Shown: one piece after another, positions 14,173 through 22,358 of the stretch
Layout of the letters: every line of letters starts with the position of its first letter
How positions within the stretch are numbered: the first letter of the stretch is position 1
Source: an uncultured Clostridia bacterium
GTDB lineage: Bacteria > Bacillota > Clostridia > Oscillospirales > CAG-272
Assembly: GCA_904501865.1 (NCBI GenBank)
Contig: CAJGCF010000007.1
Coordinates: 1 to 31,701 of the forward strand
Reading direction: 5' to 3'
DNA: 31,701 nucleotides
Notes under the pieces: generated by a model
Database searches by the model: none
What the model was told of the DNA's origin: nothing
What the model saw: only the letters and a program-made list of their open reading frames with translations
Position numbers and translations under genes: made by a program

Positions 14173-15180
14173 TCACATCTCATCGCTTGCCGAGGCATTG
14201 AGCGAGGTATCCGCAAGCCTTCCGTCGAGATACTCGAATACTCCCGCGGCGGCTATCATAGCGCCATTATCTCCGCAAAGCTCTCTTGGTGGAACGGTAA
14301 ATCTCACCTTCTTATCATCACACATACGGGCAAGTGCCTGGCGCAGATGGGAGTTGGCCGCGACCCCGCCCGCAAGAACGAGCTGTCCAAGCCCCGTCTC
14401 CTCGATTGCCGCGCGTGTCTGCTTAACAATACCGTCAACTATGGTCTTGGTATATGATGCCGCGAGATTTGCGCGGTTTATCTCCTCTCCCCTTTGAGAG
14501 CAGGAATTTATATAGTTGAGCGCAGAGGTCTTGATACCGCTGAAGGAAAAGTCAAGAGTGTGCTGAAGCGCGGGCGACGGAAGCTTTACAGCCTTCGAGT
14601 CTCCCTCGTAAGCGAGCTTGTCAAGCGCCGCTCCTCCCGGATACGGCAAGCCTATAACACGTCCTATCTTATCAAATGCCTCTCCTGCAGCGTCGTCCCT
14701 CGTTGTTCCTATCTCACGAAGGACGCCGTAGGACTCGCAGACGTATATAGAGGTATGTCCCCCCGACACTACAAGCGCCAAGAAGGGCGGCTTGAGCTCC
14801 TTATCGGCAAGATAGGCGGCACTTACGTGACCGTGGATATGATTGACCGACACAAGCGGAATATTGTTTCCGTATGCCAGAGACTTTGCAAAATTCACTC
14901 CTACGAGCAAAGCGCCTATAAGACCCGGGTGCGTGGTAGCGGCTATACAATCAAGCTCTGAGAGAGTTATCCCCGCCGTTTCCAGCGCCTGCGTGGTTAT
15001 AGAGGTCACCGCCTCTATATGAGCCCTGCTGGCTATCTCGGGCACTACTCCGCCGTACAGTCTGTGTGTCTCTATCTGGGAGGCAACTATATTTGACCTT
15101 ATCTCAAACACGCCGTCCTTGTATTCAACGACCGCCGCGCTTGTCTCGTCACACGAGCTCTCCATTCCTAAAACGTACAT
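14173..15180 (-). CDS. tsaD: tRNA N6-adenosine threonylcarbamoyltransferase TsaD
   Basis: A 335-residue ASKHA-fold, iron-binding protein that transfers threonylcarbamoyl to A37 of ANN-decoding tRNAs. Visible motifs: GMESSCDETSAAVVE at the N-terminus, the metal-binding NHIHGHVSAAYL, FLALVVSGGHT, YPGGAALDKLA, FSFSGIKTSALNY, LAGGVAANSHLR and CGDNGAMIA. Full length and essential in most bacteria; works with TsaB, TsaE and TsaC, none of which is in this window. SD AAGGA. It lies 31 bp behind rimI, a common neighbour in the tsaB-rimI-tsaD gene order. Confidence 0.96.
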   Translation of the reverse strand: MYVLGMESSCDETSAAVVEYKDGVFEIRSNIVASQIETHRLYGGVVPEIASRAHIEAVTSITTQALETAGITLSELDCIAATTHPGLIGALLVGVNFAKSLAYGNNIPLVSVNHIHGHVSAAYLADKELKPPFLALVVSGGHTSIYVCESYGVLREIGTTRDDAAGEAFDKIGRVIGLPYPGGAALDKLAYEGDSKAVKLPSPALQHTLDFSFSGIKTSALNYINSCSQRGEEINRANLAASYTKTIVDGIVKQTRAAIEETGLGQLVLAGGVAANSHLRQALARMCDDKKVRFTVPPRELCGDNGAMIAAAGVFEYLDGRLADTSLNASASDEM

Positions 15181-15211
15181 AAATAATCCTTAAATCCTAC
15201 TTTCCCCGAGG

Positions 15212-15667
15212 TCACCTTCTCCATATCATTATGAGTGCGGATTCTACGGGCTTGGTGTAAAAATCTTTTCTTTTTCCCTCTACCTTGAAGCCGAGGCTCG
15301 CGTAGAGGTCTATTGCCGCGCGATTTGACTCCCTGACCTCAAGAGAGATAGAGTCAAGTCCGTTGTTTTTTGCATACTTTATGAGCGCCTCGACTACAGC
15401 TCTGCCGTATCCGCGGCGTCTGTAATCGGGGTGGGTGGCGATATTTGTTATCTGTCCCTCGTCGACCGCGCACATCATTCCGCCGTAAGCGCATATCTGT
15501 CCGTCACACGAGCAGGCAACGCCAACGCCGATACCCTCGCGCGTCAAAAGCTCAAGGCTATTTCTGCTCCAAGGCTGACTGAAGCATAGCCGCTCCAACT
15601 GAGCCACACCGTCAAGATGTCTCTCGGCAAGTCTTTCGGGATATATTCTTTTTCTCTTTTCTTCCAT
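15212..15667 (-). CDS. rimI: Ribosomal-protein-alanine N-acetyltransferase RimI (GNAT)
   Basis: A 151-residue GNAT acetyltransferase expected to acetylate the N-terminal alanine of ribosomal protein S18. The acetyl-CoA binding motif is PDYRRRGYGRA, followed by SLEVRESNRAAIDLYASLGF and RKDFYTKPVESALIM, typical of RimI. I place the start at 15667 (MEEKRKR), which gives the usual family length and leaves 13 bp after comEB. A longer frame from ATG 15712 would overlap comEB by 32 bases and has an SD too close to its start. Confidence 0.88.
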   Translation of the reverse strand: MEEKRKRIYPERLAERHLDGVAQLERLCFSQPWSRNSLELLTREGIGVGVACSCDGQICAYGGMMCAVDEGQITNIATHPDYRRRGYGRAVVEALIKYAKNNGLDSISLEVRESNRAAIDLYASLGFKVEGKRKDFYTKPVESALIMIWRR

Positions 15668-15680
15668 ATCGACTACCTTA

Positions 15681-16175
15681 TCAATAACCGAAAACTCCCG
15701 AAAGAGAATCATCGTCCTTTATCCAATCAGATACGGGAATAACTCTGTATTCGTCTTTAGTGTCTCTGACAACTATCTTCTCAATGCCGGCGTTTATGAT
15801 AAGACGCTTGCACATCATACAGCTCGAGGTTCCCTCGTAGAGAGACTTGTCCTTAGGATTTACGCACACCATATAAAGCGTTGCGCCAAGCATTCTCTCG
15901 CGAGACGCGGCGATTATAGCGTTAGCCTCGGCGTGAATAGAGCGACAGAGCTCGTATCTCTCACCGCGAGGTATATTGAGCTTATCTCTCATACAGTAAT
16001 TTATATCCGTGCAGTTTTCTCTGCCACGGGGAGCCCCATTGTATCCCGTGGATACTATAACGTCGTCCTTAACTATGATAGCTCCGAAATGGCGGCGCAT
16101 GCAGGTGCTTCTTTCAGCCACCGTCTGCGCTATATCAAGATAATAATTTTCCTTTGAAACTCTGTCCAAGCTCAT
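15681..16175 (-). CDS. comEB: Deoxycytidylate deaminase (ComEB family)
   Basis: A 164-residue zinc enzyme converting dCMP to dUMP, feeding dTMP synthesis. Zinc and catalytic residues are seen as HAEANAI (His ligand and catalytic Glu) and SSCMMCKRLI (two Cys ligands). A second conserved block, CMRRHFGAIIV and STGYNGAPRG, is characteristic of dCMP deaminases. First gene of the comEB-rimI-tsaD operon, with SD CGGAGG and promoter at 16231-16259. Allosteric control by dCTP/dTTP is known for the family. Confidence 0.93.
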   Translation of the reverse strand: MSLDRVSKENYYLDIAQTVAERSTCMRRHFGAIIVKDDVIVSTGYNGAPRGRENCTDINYCMRDKLNIPRGERYELCRSIHAEANAIIAASRERMLGATLYMVCVNPKDKSLYEGTSSCMMCKRLIINAGIEKIVVRDTKDEYRVIPVSDWIKDDDSLSGVFGY

Positions 16176-16230
16176 TTTCTGCCTCCGTTTTCTCTGCCTT
16201 ACGGCACAGCCATATTTTTATCCAATTTAT

Positions 16231-16259
16231 ATTATACATTACTTATAAAAAAAAATCAA
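16231..16259 (-). promoter_or_regulatory. Sigma-A promoter of comEB-rimI-tsaD
   Basis: Minus strand: TTGATT (16254-16259), 17-bp spacer, TATAAT (16231-16236). The leader carries a small hairpin (GCC/GGC around 16190-16205) just before the AAAACGGAGG SD, resembling the leader of the LytTR gene. Confidence 0.7.
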
Positions 16260-16372
16260 GTATTTTGTAAAAATATATCGTCACACAACACGCGCCGCGC
16301 ACGCATAAAATGTATTGAGAATATTTTTCTCAAAGAAAAAGTTAAGACAAAAAAACTCAAAGGGGACAGATC

Positions 16373-16606
16373 ATGAACAACAACACATCATACCGAGCAG
16401 GCGCGGTATGCTCCGCAGTGACCGGCTCCATGACCACGGCTCTAAAGGCCAAAAAGATACTTGCCGGGGTGGGAATACGCGCAAACGCGGTCAAGCTGAG
16501 CTCAAAGAACACGGCTCGCGGCTGCATATACGGCGTGGAATACCCCTGCGAGCTATCGGGCAACGTGCGCTCTATGCTTCTCAACGCGGGCATTGAGTTG
16601 AGCTAA
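16373..16606 (+). CDS. DUF3343 protein (putative Se/S carrier)
   Basis: A 77-residue soluble protein of the DUF3343 family, annotated as putative selenium/sulfur carrier-like. It shows the N-terminal segment with Cys13, ALKAKKILAGVGI, and the hallmark RGCIYGVEYPC (Cys51, Cys59) that may carry the chalcogen. The next gene encodes a cysteine-desulfurase-like enzyme of the type linked to selenium metabolism, which could load it; that relation is inference. SD AAAGGGG. A strong terminator follows, so co-transcription with the downstream gene would need read-through. Confidence 0.8.
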   Translation: MNNNTSYRAGAVCSAVTGSMTTALKAKKILAGVGIRANAVKLSSKNTARGCIYGVEYPCELSGNVRSMLLNAGIELS

Positions 16607-16670
16607 TACGTCCTGCGGCTATAGCCGAAAAGAGTTGAACTCATACGCTCTGCTATACAATAAATCATCG

Positions 16671-16730
16671 GGGGAAGGGCTCATCTTCGCAAAAGGCAGT
16701 TTATCCGCAGGATATAGCCCTTCCCCTTTT
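16671..16730 (+). terminator. Terminator/possible attenuator between DUF3343 and the aminotransferase
   Basis: A perfect 11-bp stem GGGGAAGGGCT (16671-16681) with 16716-16726, then TTTT. The 34-nt loop contains CCGCAGGA (16705-16712), complementary over 8 bases to TCCTGCGG at 16611-16618 just after the DUF3343 stop. The two could form a pseudoknot or a competing structure, giving a conditional terminator. The pairing beyond the terminator stem is inference. Confidence 0.65.
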
Positions 16731-16755
16731 AATATTTTCACAGGAAGGTATCATC

Positions 16756-17910
16756 ATGAATAACCCCACCGTCTATTTTGACAACGCCGCGACCACGTTT
16801 CCAAAGCCCCAGAGCGTGCTTTCATCCACTATCGAATGCCTTGAGCGCTACTGCGGTAACGCGGGACGTGGCTCTCACCTGCTTGCTATGCGTTCGGCAG
16901 AGGCAGTCTTTGACGCAAGAGATGCCGTCGCCGAGCTTTTCGGAGCATCCCCGGAAAACGCGGTATTCACTCTAAACACCACGTATGCGCTCAATATGGC
17001 TATCAAAGGAATAATGGCATCTGGCGGTCACGTCCTTATAAGCAACATGGAGCACAATTCCACGCTTCGACCCGTAGCAAAGCTCGCAAGTCAGAAAAAG
17101 ATAACCTACGACGTGTTCGAGGCGTATTCGAGTAGCAGACAGCTCTCGTCAAAGGACGTAATATCAAACATAGTATCCAAGCTCCGCGCGGATACCAAAA
17201 TGGTCATATGTGTACATTCATCGAATATCTGCTCATATTCTCTGCCTATCGGCGACATAGGCAGATTTTGCAAAAGACACGGGCTGATATTTTTAGTCGA
17301 CGCGGCTCAATCCGCGGGACACATGCCGATAAATATGCAAAACGACGGCATAGATATCCTCTGTATGCCCGCGCACAAGGGGCTCTACGCGCCGCAAGGT
17401 CTTGGCATAATGCTTCTTGGCGAGGGAGTAAGACTTGAGACCTTGATAGAGGGCGGTAACGGCGTCAACTCACTTGATATAGGTATGGGAAAAATATCGC
17501 CCGAAAGATACGAGGGGGGTACTCTATGCACTCCCGCGATAGCAGGGCTTTGCGCAGGAATCAAGTTCATACAAAGCTTAGGAATAGAAACTATATCGGG
17601 ACACGAGGAGGCACTCTGGAGAAGAATGTATGCTAATCTCTCTTCCCTGAGTAGAGTCAGGATATACGACGAGGCACACGTTGGAAGCATTTTGCTTTTC
17701 AACGTAGAGGGCAAGGACCCCGACGACGTTGGAAGATACCTCTCCCAAAAGGGCTTTTGTCTGCGCACGGGATATCACTGCTCACCCCTTGCGCACAAGG
17801 CTCTTGGCACGGGCGAGGGCGGCGCTCTGCGAGCAAGCTTTAGTCTTTTCAATACGGATAAAGAGGTGGATATGCTCTGCGAGGCAATACGGGGTCTGTG
17901 TGAGGCATAA
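16756..17910 (+). CDS. Class V aminotransferase, cysteine desulfurase-like
   Basis: A 384-residue PLP enzyme. The N-terminal YFDNAATTFPKP, NMEHNST, DAAQSAGHMPI and PAHKGL (PLP-binding Lys208) fit the cysteine desulfurase group. The active-site Cys is likely Cys342 in RTGYHCSPLAH, followed by GALRASFSLFNT. Sequence style matches the small cysteine-desulfurase subfamily (TIGR01977-type) often found beside selenium genes rather than IscS or NifS that feed Fe-S assembly; no iscU is adjacent. Probably removes S or Se from (seleno)cysteine for a partner such as the DUF3343 protein. SD AGGAAGG. Confidence 0.85.
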   Translation: MNNPTVYFDNAATTFPKPQSVLSSTIECLERYCGNAGRGSHLLAMRSAEAVFDARDAVAELFGASPENAVFTLNTTYALNMAIKGIMASGGHVLISNMEHNSTLRPVAKLASQKKITYDVFEAYSSSRQLSSKDVISNIVSKLRADTKMVICVHSSNICSYSLPIGDIGRFCKRHGLIFLVDAAQSAGHMPINMQNDGIDILCMPAHKGLYAPQGLGIMLLGEGVRLETLIEGGNGVNSLDIGMGKISPERYEGGTLCTPAIAGLCAGIKFIQSLGIETISGHEEALWRRMYANLSSLSRVRIYDEAHVGSILLFNVEGKDPDDVGRYLSQKGFCLRTGYHCSPLAHKALGTGEGGALRASFSLFNTDKEVDMLCEAIRGLCEA

Positions 17911-18055
17911 CTCGACCAAAAAATCGAGATTTACAGAGATTTTGAAAGGAAACGGGAGATTTTGGCAGAATAATTCAAAAAACACGCAGTCAAGGCTTAA
18001 AAAGCCAATTATTTAAGAAAAAATCGGGGTTTTTCGGGAATTTTTTCAAAACCTA

Positions 18056-18084
18056 TTGCAATATTGTAGGATTTATGGTACAAT
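18056..18084 (+). promoter_or_regulatory. Sigma-A promoter of potABCD
   Basis: TTGCAA (18056-18061), 17-bp spacer, TACAAT (18079-18084). Transcription should start close to 18091. The stretch 17911-18055 upstream has no gene; it holds a weak hairpin at 17994-18006 and AT-rich DNA. Confidence 0.65.
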
Positions 18085-18089
18085 GTATG

Positions 18090-18280
18090 CTGTCACTCGC
18101 TGTGCTTTTTGGTCTTTCGGACTTTTTTGCCCTGTCGTGTGACAGTTGTCGTTCTAAGATGGATACAGAAAGGATAACCTTGGCCACATTGTCGGAAAAC
18201 GCATGGAAAATTTCGGCGAGCTCGCTCTCGTTGTGAGCAAGTCCGCTAATCTCAGATTTTAAAAGGAGTTTTTATGTGTA
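18090..18280 (+). promoter_or_regulatory. Structured 5' leader of the pot operon
   Basis: About 190 nt of leader separates the promoter from potA. It opens with a stem CTGTCAC/GTGACAG (18090-18096 with 18139-18145) enclosing a T-rich loop, and has a second hairpin GCTC/GAGC around 18220-18240. It ends at SD AAGGAG (18263-18268). That SD is 5 nt from an out-of-frame ATG at 18274, opening a 12-codon frame to 18312 that overlaps the potA start, and 12 nt from the potA ATG. I match it to no known riboswitch class. Confidence 0.45.
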
Positions 18281-19420
18281 ATGAAAAAGGAAGTTATCAT
18301 CAACCTGACTGATGTGTCAAAAGCTTTTGACGGAGAGCTTGTACTCGACCACATTAATTTGCAGATACACGACAAGGAGTTCGTAACTCTGCTCGGTCCC
18401 TCGGGCTGCGGAAAGACCACTACTCTCCGTATAATCGGCGGCTTTGAGTCGCCCGATACGGGAGACGTTGAATTTAACGGCAAGAGCGTGAAAAACGTTC
18501 CCCCTCATCAGCGTCCCGTAAATACCGTGTTCCAGAAATACGCACTGTTCCCTCATCTCAACGTTTTTGAAAACGTAGCCTTCGGTCTGCGTCTTAAAAA
18601 ACTGCCTGAGGAGGAAATAAGAGCCAAGGTCAAAGAAATGCTGGCTCTTGTCAATCTCAAGGGCTTTGAGCGCCGCCGTACGTCTACTCTGTCGGGCGGT
18701 CAGCAGCAAAGAGTGGCAATAGCGCGCGCGCTCGTAAATCAACCCGAGGTGCTGCTTCTCGACGAGCCTCTCGGTGCGCTCGACCTCAAGCTCCGTAAGG
18801 ATATGCAGAACGAGCTTAAGAAAATTCAGCAAACTACGGGCATCACATTTATATACGTCACTCACGATCAGGAGGAGGCTCTCTCTATGTCCGATACCGT
18901 TGTGGTAATGGCAAACGGACAGATACAACAGATAGGCTCTCCCACAGACATCTACAACGAACCCGAAAACGCGTTCGTCGCGGACTTTATCGGAGAATCC
19001 AATATAGTCGACGGCTTTATGCTTGCGGACTACAAGGTGCGCTTCTCAGGTCACACGTTTGAATGCGTGGACAAGGGCTTTGACAAAAATCAGCCCGTCG
19101 ACGTTGTAGTGCGCCCTGAGGACGTGGACGTAGTCCCCGTCGAGAAGGGTATGCTTGAGGGCACCGTTACCTCGGTCACCTTCAAGGGAGTACACTACGA
19201 GATAATCGTTGATATCGGCGGCTTTAAGTGGATGATACAAACCACCGATTTCGTTGCCGAGGGTGAACATATAGGAATTTATATAGAACCCGACGCAATA
19301 CATATAATGAACAAATCCGAGTTCTCCGATATGTTTGGAGATTACTCATCCTTCTCGGACGAGCTTGATCTGCTCTCCGACCCGACAGAGCCGGGTGACG
19401 AGGAGGACGACGCAGAATGA
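18281..19420 (+). CDS. potA: Spermidine/putrescine ABC transporter ATPase PotA
   Basis: A 379-residue cytoplasmic ATPase energising polyamine import. Walker A GPSGCGKTT, Q-loop VFQKYALFPHL, signature LSGGQQQR, Walker B LLLDEPLGALD and switch His in THDQEEAL are all intact. Residues about 240-355 form the TOBE regulatory domain (VRPEDVDVVP), and the last ~20 are an acidic tail. Order potA-potB-potC-potD and coupled overlaps identify it as polyamine rather than iron or sulfate transport. Its ATG overlaps a short upstream frame, and its SD is unusually distant (12 nt). Confidence 0.95.
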   Translation: MKKEVIINLTDVSKAFDGELVLDHINLQIHDKEFVTLLGPSGCGKTTTLRIIGGFESPDTGDVEFNGKSVKNVPPHQRPVNTVFQKYALFPHLNVFENVAFGLRLKKLPEEEIRAKVKEMLALVNLKGFERRRTSTLSGGQQQRVAIARALVNQPEVLLLDEPLGALDLKLRKDMQNELKKIQQTTGITFIYVTHDQEEALSMSDTVVVMANGQIQQIGSPTDIYNEPENAFVADFIGESNIVDGFMLADYKVRFSGHTFECVDKGFDKNQPVDVVVRPEDVDVVPVEKGMLEGTVTSVTFKGVHYEIIVDIGGFKWMIQTTDFVAEGEHIGIYIEPDAIHIMNKSEFSDMFGDYSSFSDELDLLSDPTEPGDEEDDAE

Positions 19421-20238
19421 AAGGAAAATCCGTATTTCAGAGAATGGCGGCTATGCCGCACATAGTCTGGATGATAATGTTTATCGTCGCGCCTATGCTT
19501 TTCGTTCTCTACTTTGCGTTTACCGATACCGAGGGTAACTTTTCATTCGCGAATATAACCTCTCTTTCGGAATATTCAAACGTCTTTATCCTCTCGATAG
19601 CCTTTGCGCTTATCGCGACGGTAGTATGCTTGGTCATAGGCTACCCTCTGGCTTACTTTATGGCAAAGTCAAGCCCCAGGATGCAGAAGATACTTATGGT
19701 GCTCATTATGCTCCCTATGTGGTGCAATCTTCTCATCAGGACCTATGCGCTTATGGCGCTTCTTGACAACGGAGGGCTTATCAACTCCTTCCTTGAGAGC
19801 ATAGGCGCTGACAAATGGCATATCGTAGGCTCTGATTTCGGTGTCATTCTTGGAATGGTCTACGACTTTTTGCCCTATATGGTACTGCCGATATTTACCG
19901 TAATGTCAAAGCTCGACAAAAGATATATCGAGGCGGCAGCTGACCTTGGCTGCAGTAGCTTGCAGACTATGACAAAAGTCATAATGCCCTTGTCTGTGTC
20001 GGGCGTTATATCGGGAATCACCATGGTATTCGTGCCCTCTATAAGCACCTTCTACATCTCGCAGAAGCTGGGTGCGGGTAAGATAGACCTCATAGGCGAC
20101 ACAATAGAGCGTCTTTTCCAGAATACAAGCACGTATAATATCGGTGCGGCAATATCCCTCATCATGATGATACTTATAATAGTTTCCGTCGCTATAATGA
20201 ATAGATTTTCAGACGATGACGGAGGTATAATCATATGA
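19417..20238 (+). CDS. potB: Spermidine/putrescine ABC transporter permease PotB
   Basis: A 273-residue inner-membrane permease with six predicted membrane helices, starting with a short cytoplasmic segment and a first helix at about 14-34. The EAA loop that docks onto PotA reads YIEAAADLGCSSLQTMTKVIMPLS (seen in two parts, about 168-192). The start overlaps the potA stop by four bases (ATGA), giving coupled translation. It forms a heterodimer with PotC. Confidence 0.94.
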   Translation: MKGKSVFQRMAAMPHIVWMIMFIVAPMLFVLYFAFTDTEGNFSFANITSLSEYSNVFILSIAFALIATVVCLVIGYPLAYFMAKSSPRMQKILMVLIMLPMWCNLLIRTYALMALLDNGGLINSFLESIGADKWHIVGSDFGVILGMVYDFLPYMVLPIFTVMSKLDKRYIEAAADLGCSSLQTMTKVIMPLSVSGVISGITMVFVPSISTFYISQKLGAGKIDLIGDTIERLFQNTSTYNIGAAISLIMMILIIVSVAIMNRFSDDDGGIII

Positions 20239-21056
20239 AGAAATTTTTGTCGACCGGTTATATATTCCTCATCTTCGCGCTTCTCTACGCGCCCATATTG
20301 GTGCTGATAATCTTTTCATTCAACGAATCGGGAAGCCTCAGTGAATTCTCGGGATTCTCATTTGTATGGTATAAAGAGCTGTTTGCTGACGAGGAAGCGC
20401 TCACGTCTCTTAAAAATTCGCTTATATTGGCGGTATGCTCATCACTCGCAGCTACCGTAATAGCTACGTTTGCGGCTCTCGGTCTTCATCATATGCGAGG
20501 AAAATTCGTGAAGGGAGCAATAAAATCCGTCACAAACATTCCTATGATGAACCCCGATATCGTAACAGGTGTCTCAATGATGCTCTTGTTCGTGGCGGTG
20601 GCGGGAATAATAAAGGCCAATAACTTTATGGGCTTTGGCACTATGCTTATAGCTCATACCACCTTTAACCTGCCCTACGTGCTTCTTTCGGTAACCCCGA
20701 GATTTAATCAGCTGGACAAGTCTCTCTCCGAGGCTGCCCAGGACCTTGGTTGTACCCCCGCAAGAGCCTTTTTCTCGGTAGAGCTTCCCGAGATAGTTCC
20801 GGGGATAATTTCAGGACTTATGCTTGGATTTACTATGTCTCTCGACGATTTTGTCATAAGCCATTTCGTAAGCTCCCCCAATTTCCAGACTCTTCCCCTT
20901 TACGTCTACAACCAGACGGTCCACAACGTAAAATTCAGCATGTACGCGCTCTGCGCGCTGATAGTTGCTATAATCCTTATAATTCTTCTTGCGGTCAACT
21001 TTACAGGCTCTGTAAGCAATAAATCCCGCAAAAAGAGAAACAAGGGGGTGGCTTAA
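20235..21056 (+). CDS. potC: Spermidine/putrescine ABC transporter permease PotC
   Basis: A 273-residue membrane permease, partner of PotB. Six hydrophobic segments are visible, the first at about 7-29. The EAA loop is LSEAAQDLGCTPARAFFSVELP, and SLDDFVISHFVS is typical of PotC. It overlaps potB by four bases, and its stop abuts the potD start. The tail is basic (KSRKKRNK), consistent with a cytoplasmic C-terminus. Confidence 0.94.
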   Translation: MKKFLSTGYIFLIFALLYAPILVLIIFSFNESGSLSEFSGFSFVWYKELFADEEALTSLKNSLILAVCSSLAATVIATFAALGLHHMRGKFVKGAIKSVTNIPMMNPDIVTGVSMMLLFVAVAGIIKANNFMGFGTMLIAHTTFNLPYVLLSVTPRFNQLDKSLSEAAQDLGCTPARAFFSVELPEIVPGIISGLMLGFTMSLDDFVISHFVSSPNFQTLPLYVYNQTVHNVKFSMYALCALIVAIILIILLAVNFTGSVSNKSRKKRNKGVA

Positions 21057-22322
21057 ATGAAAAGTATGATTAAAAAAGTCCTCGCCTTGACAGTTGTTCT
21101 TATAATAATGCTCCCCTCCCTGCTTACGCTTGTATCTTGCTCAAGCGAGGGTGACTCAAACGTTACGACACTTTACGTCTACAACTGGGGTGAATACATC
21201 TCGGATGGAAGCGAAGGAACCGTGGACGTCAACGAGGAGTTTGAGCGTTGGTATTTCGATACCTACGGCGAGAGAGTTGAGGTAACATACTCTACCTATT
21301 CAAGCAACGAGGATATGTACGCCAAGCTCTCGGGCGGTGCTGTCAACTACGACGTCATCATCCCCTCGGATTATATGATAGAGCGTCTTATAAAGGAAGA
21401 CAAGCTCGCACCTCTCGATTACAGCAACATACCGAACATAGTCAATATAGCCCCCGAATTCTACGGCAAGGACGCAGAATACGACTATTACGATGAGGGC
21501 AGCATGTATTCTGTTCCCTATTTCTACGGAATGATAGGAATAATATACAACACTTCAATGGTAGACCCCGACGACGAGGATATTGGAAGCTGGTCTTTGA
21601 TGTGGGACGAGGATTACACAGGCAACATTCTCCAGTTCAATAACTCCCGAGACGCGCTCGGAACGGCTCAGTACTATCTTGGCATTGACGTAAACACTCA
21701 TGATGAAAGCGAGTGGAGACGCGCGCTCGAAAAGCTCAGAGAGCAAAAGGACATCGTCCAGGGTTACGTAATGGATGAGATATTCAACAAGATGGAGAAC
21801 GGCTCCGCCGCCATCGCATCCTATTACGCGGGTGATTATCTCGCCATGTACGAGGAAAACGAGGACCTTGAGTTCTTCTATCCCCGCGAGGGCACAAATC
21901 TCTACGTAGATGCTATGTGTATCCCCAAGACAAGCCAGAATAAGCTCGTAGCGGAAAGATACATCAACTTTATGCTCAGCGTTGACAAAGAATATGGTGC
22001 TCCCGCTATCGCGAACGCAGAATATACCTATTATGCCTCCCCCAATAAGCTCGTCAGAGAAGATGAGGGATATATTGAGTATATGGGCGAGATAAAGGAC
22101 GACGGGTATGAAAAAATGTATGACACCGACGACGTAAATGCTACGGCATACATAAATCTGACGTCCGACAAGCTTGCACTTATAAACAATCTGTGGGAGG
22201 AGTTGAAGTCCGACATAGACGTAAGCCCCACCATATATATCCTTTGCGGAGCTATCATAGCCACACTCGCGGGCTTTGGTGTATTCTTCGCGGTGCGCAA
22301 AAAAATACGCAATAATTACTGA
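21057..22322 (+). CDS. potD: Spermidine/putrescine-binding lipoprotein PotD with C-terminal membrane helix
   Basis: A 421-residue substrate-binding protein. Residues 1-29 are a lipoprotein signal with lipobox LVSC. The mature part starts with LYVYNWGEYIS, the polyamine-pocket segment of PotD, and continues with YDVIIPSDYMIERL, YFYGMIGIIYNT, and YVDAMCIPKTSQN. Unusually it ends with a hydrophobic stretch (about residues 391-413) followed by KKIRNNY, so it may be anchored at both ends, by lipid and by a helix. Last gene of the operon; SD AAGGGGG. Confidence 0.93.
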   Translation: MKSMIKKVLALTVVLIIMLPSLLTLVSCSSEGDSNVTTLYVYNWGEYISDGSEGTVDVNEEFERWYFDTYGERVEVTYSTYSSNEDMYAKLSGGAVNYDVIIPSDYMIERLIKEDKLAPLDYSNIPNIVNIAPEFYGKDAEYDYYDEGSMYSVPYFYGMIGIIYNTSMVDPDDEDIGSWSLMWDEDYTGNILQFNNSRDALGTAQYYLGIDVNTHDESEWRRALEKLREQKDIVQGYVMDEIFNKMENGSAAIASYYAGDYLAMYEENEDLEFFYPREGTNLYVDAMCIPKTSQNKLVAERYINFMLSVDKEYGAPAIANAEYTYYASPNKLVREDEGYIEYMGEIKDDGYEKMYDTDDVNATAYINLTSDKLALINNLWEELKSDIDVSPTIYILCGAIIATLAGFGVFFAVRKKIRNNY

Positions 22323-22324
22323 TA

Positions 22325-22357
22325 AAAAAGAGGAGATCCACAGGATTTCCTCTTTTT
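22325..22357 (+). terminator. Bidirectional terminator between potD and alaX
   Basis: Arms AAAAAGAGGA (22325-22334) and TCCTCTTTTT (22348-22357) pair perfectly; the A-run and T-run flanks make it work for both the pot operon and the convergent alaX gene. Confidence 0.85.
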
Positions 22358-22358
22358 G

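Noticed and set aside
18159..18236. 25-codon frame in the pot leader beginning ATG GAT ACA
   Set aside because: No Shine-Dalgarno sequence precedes it and its codons show no amino acid bias; it may exist by chance.
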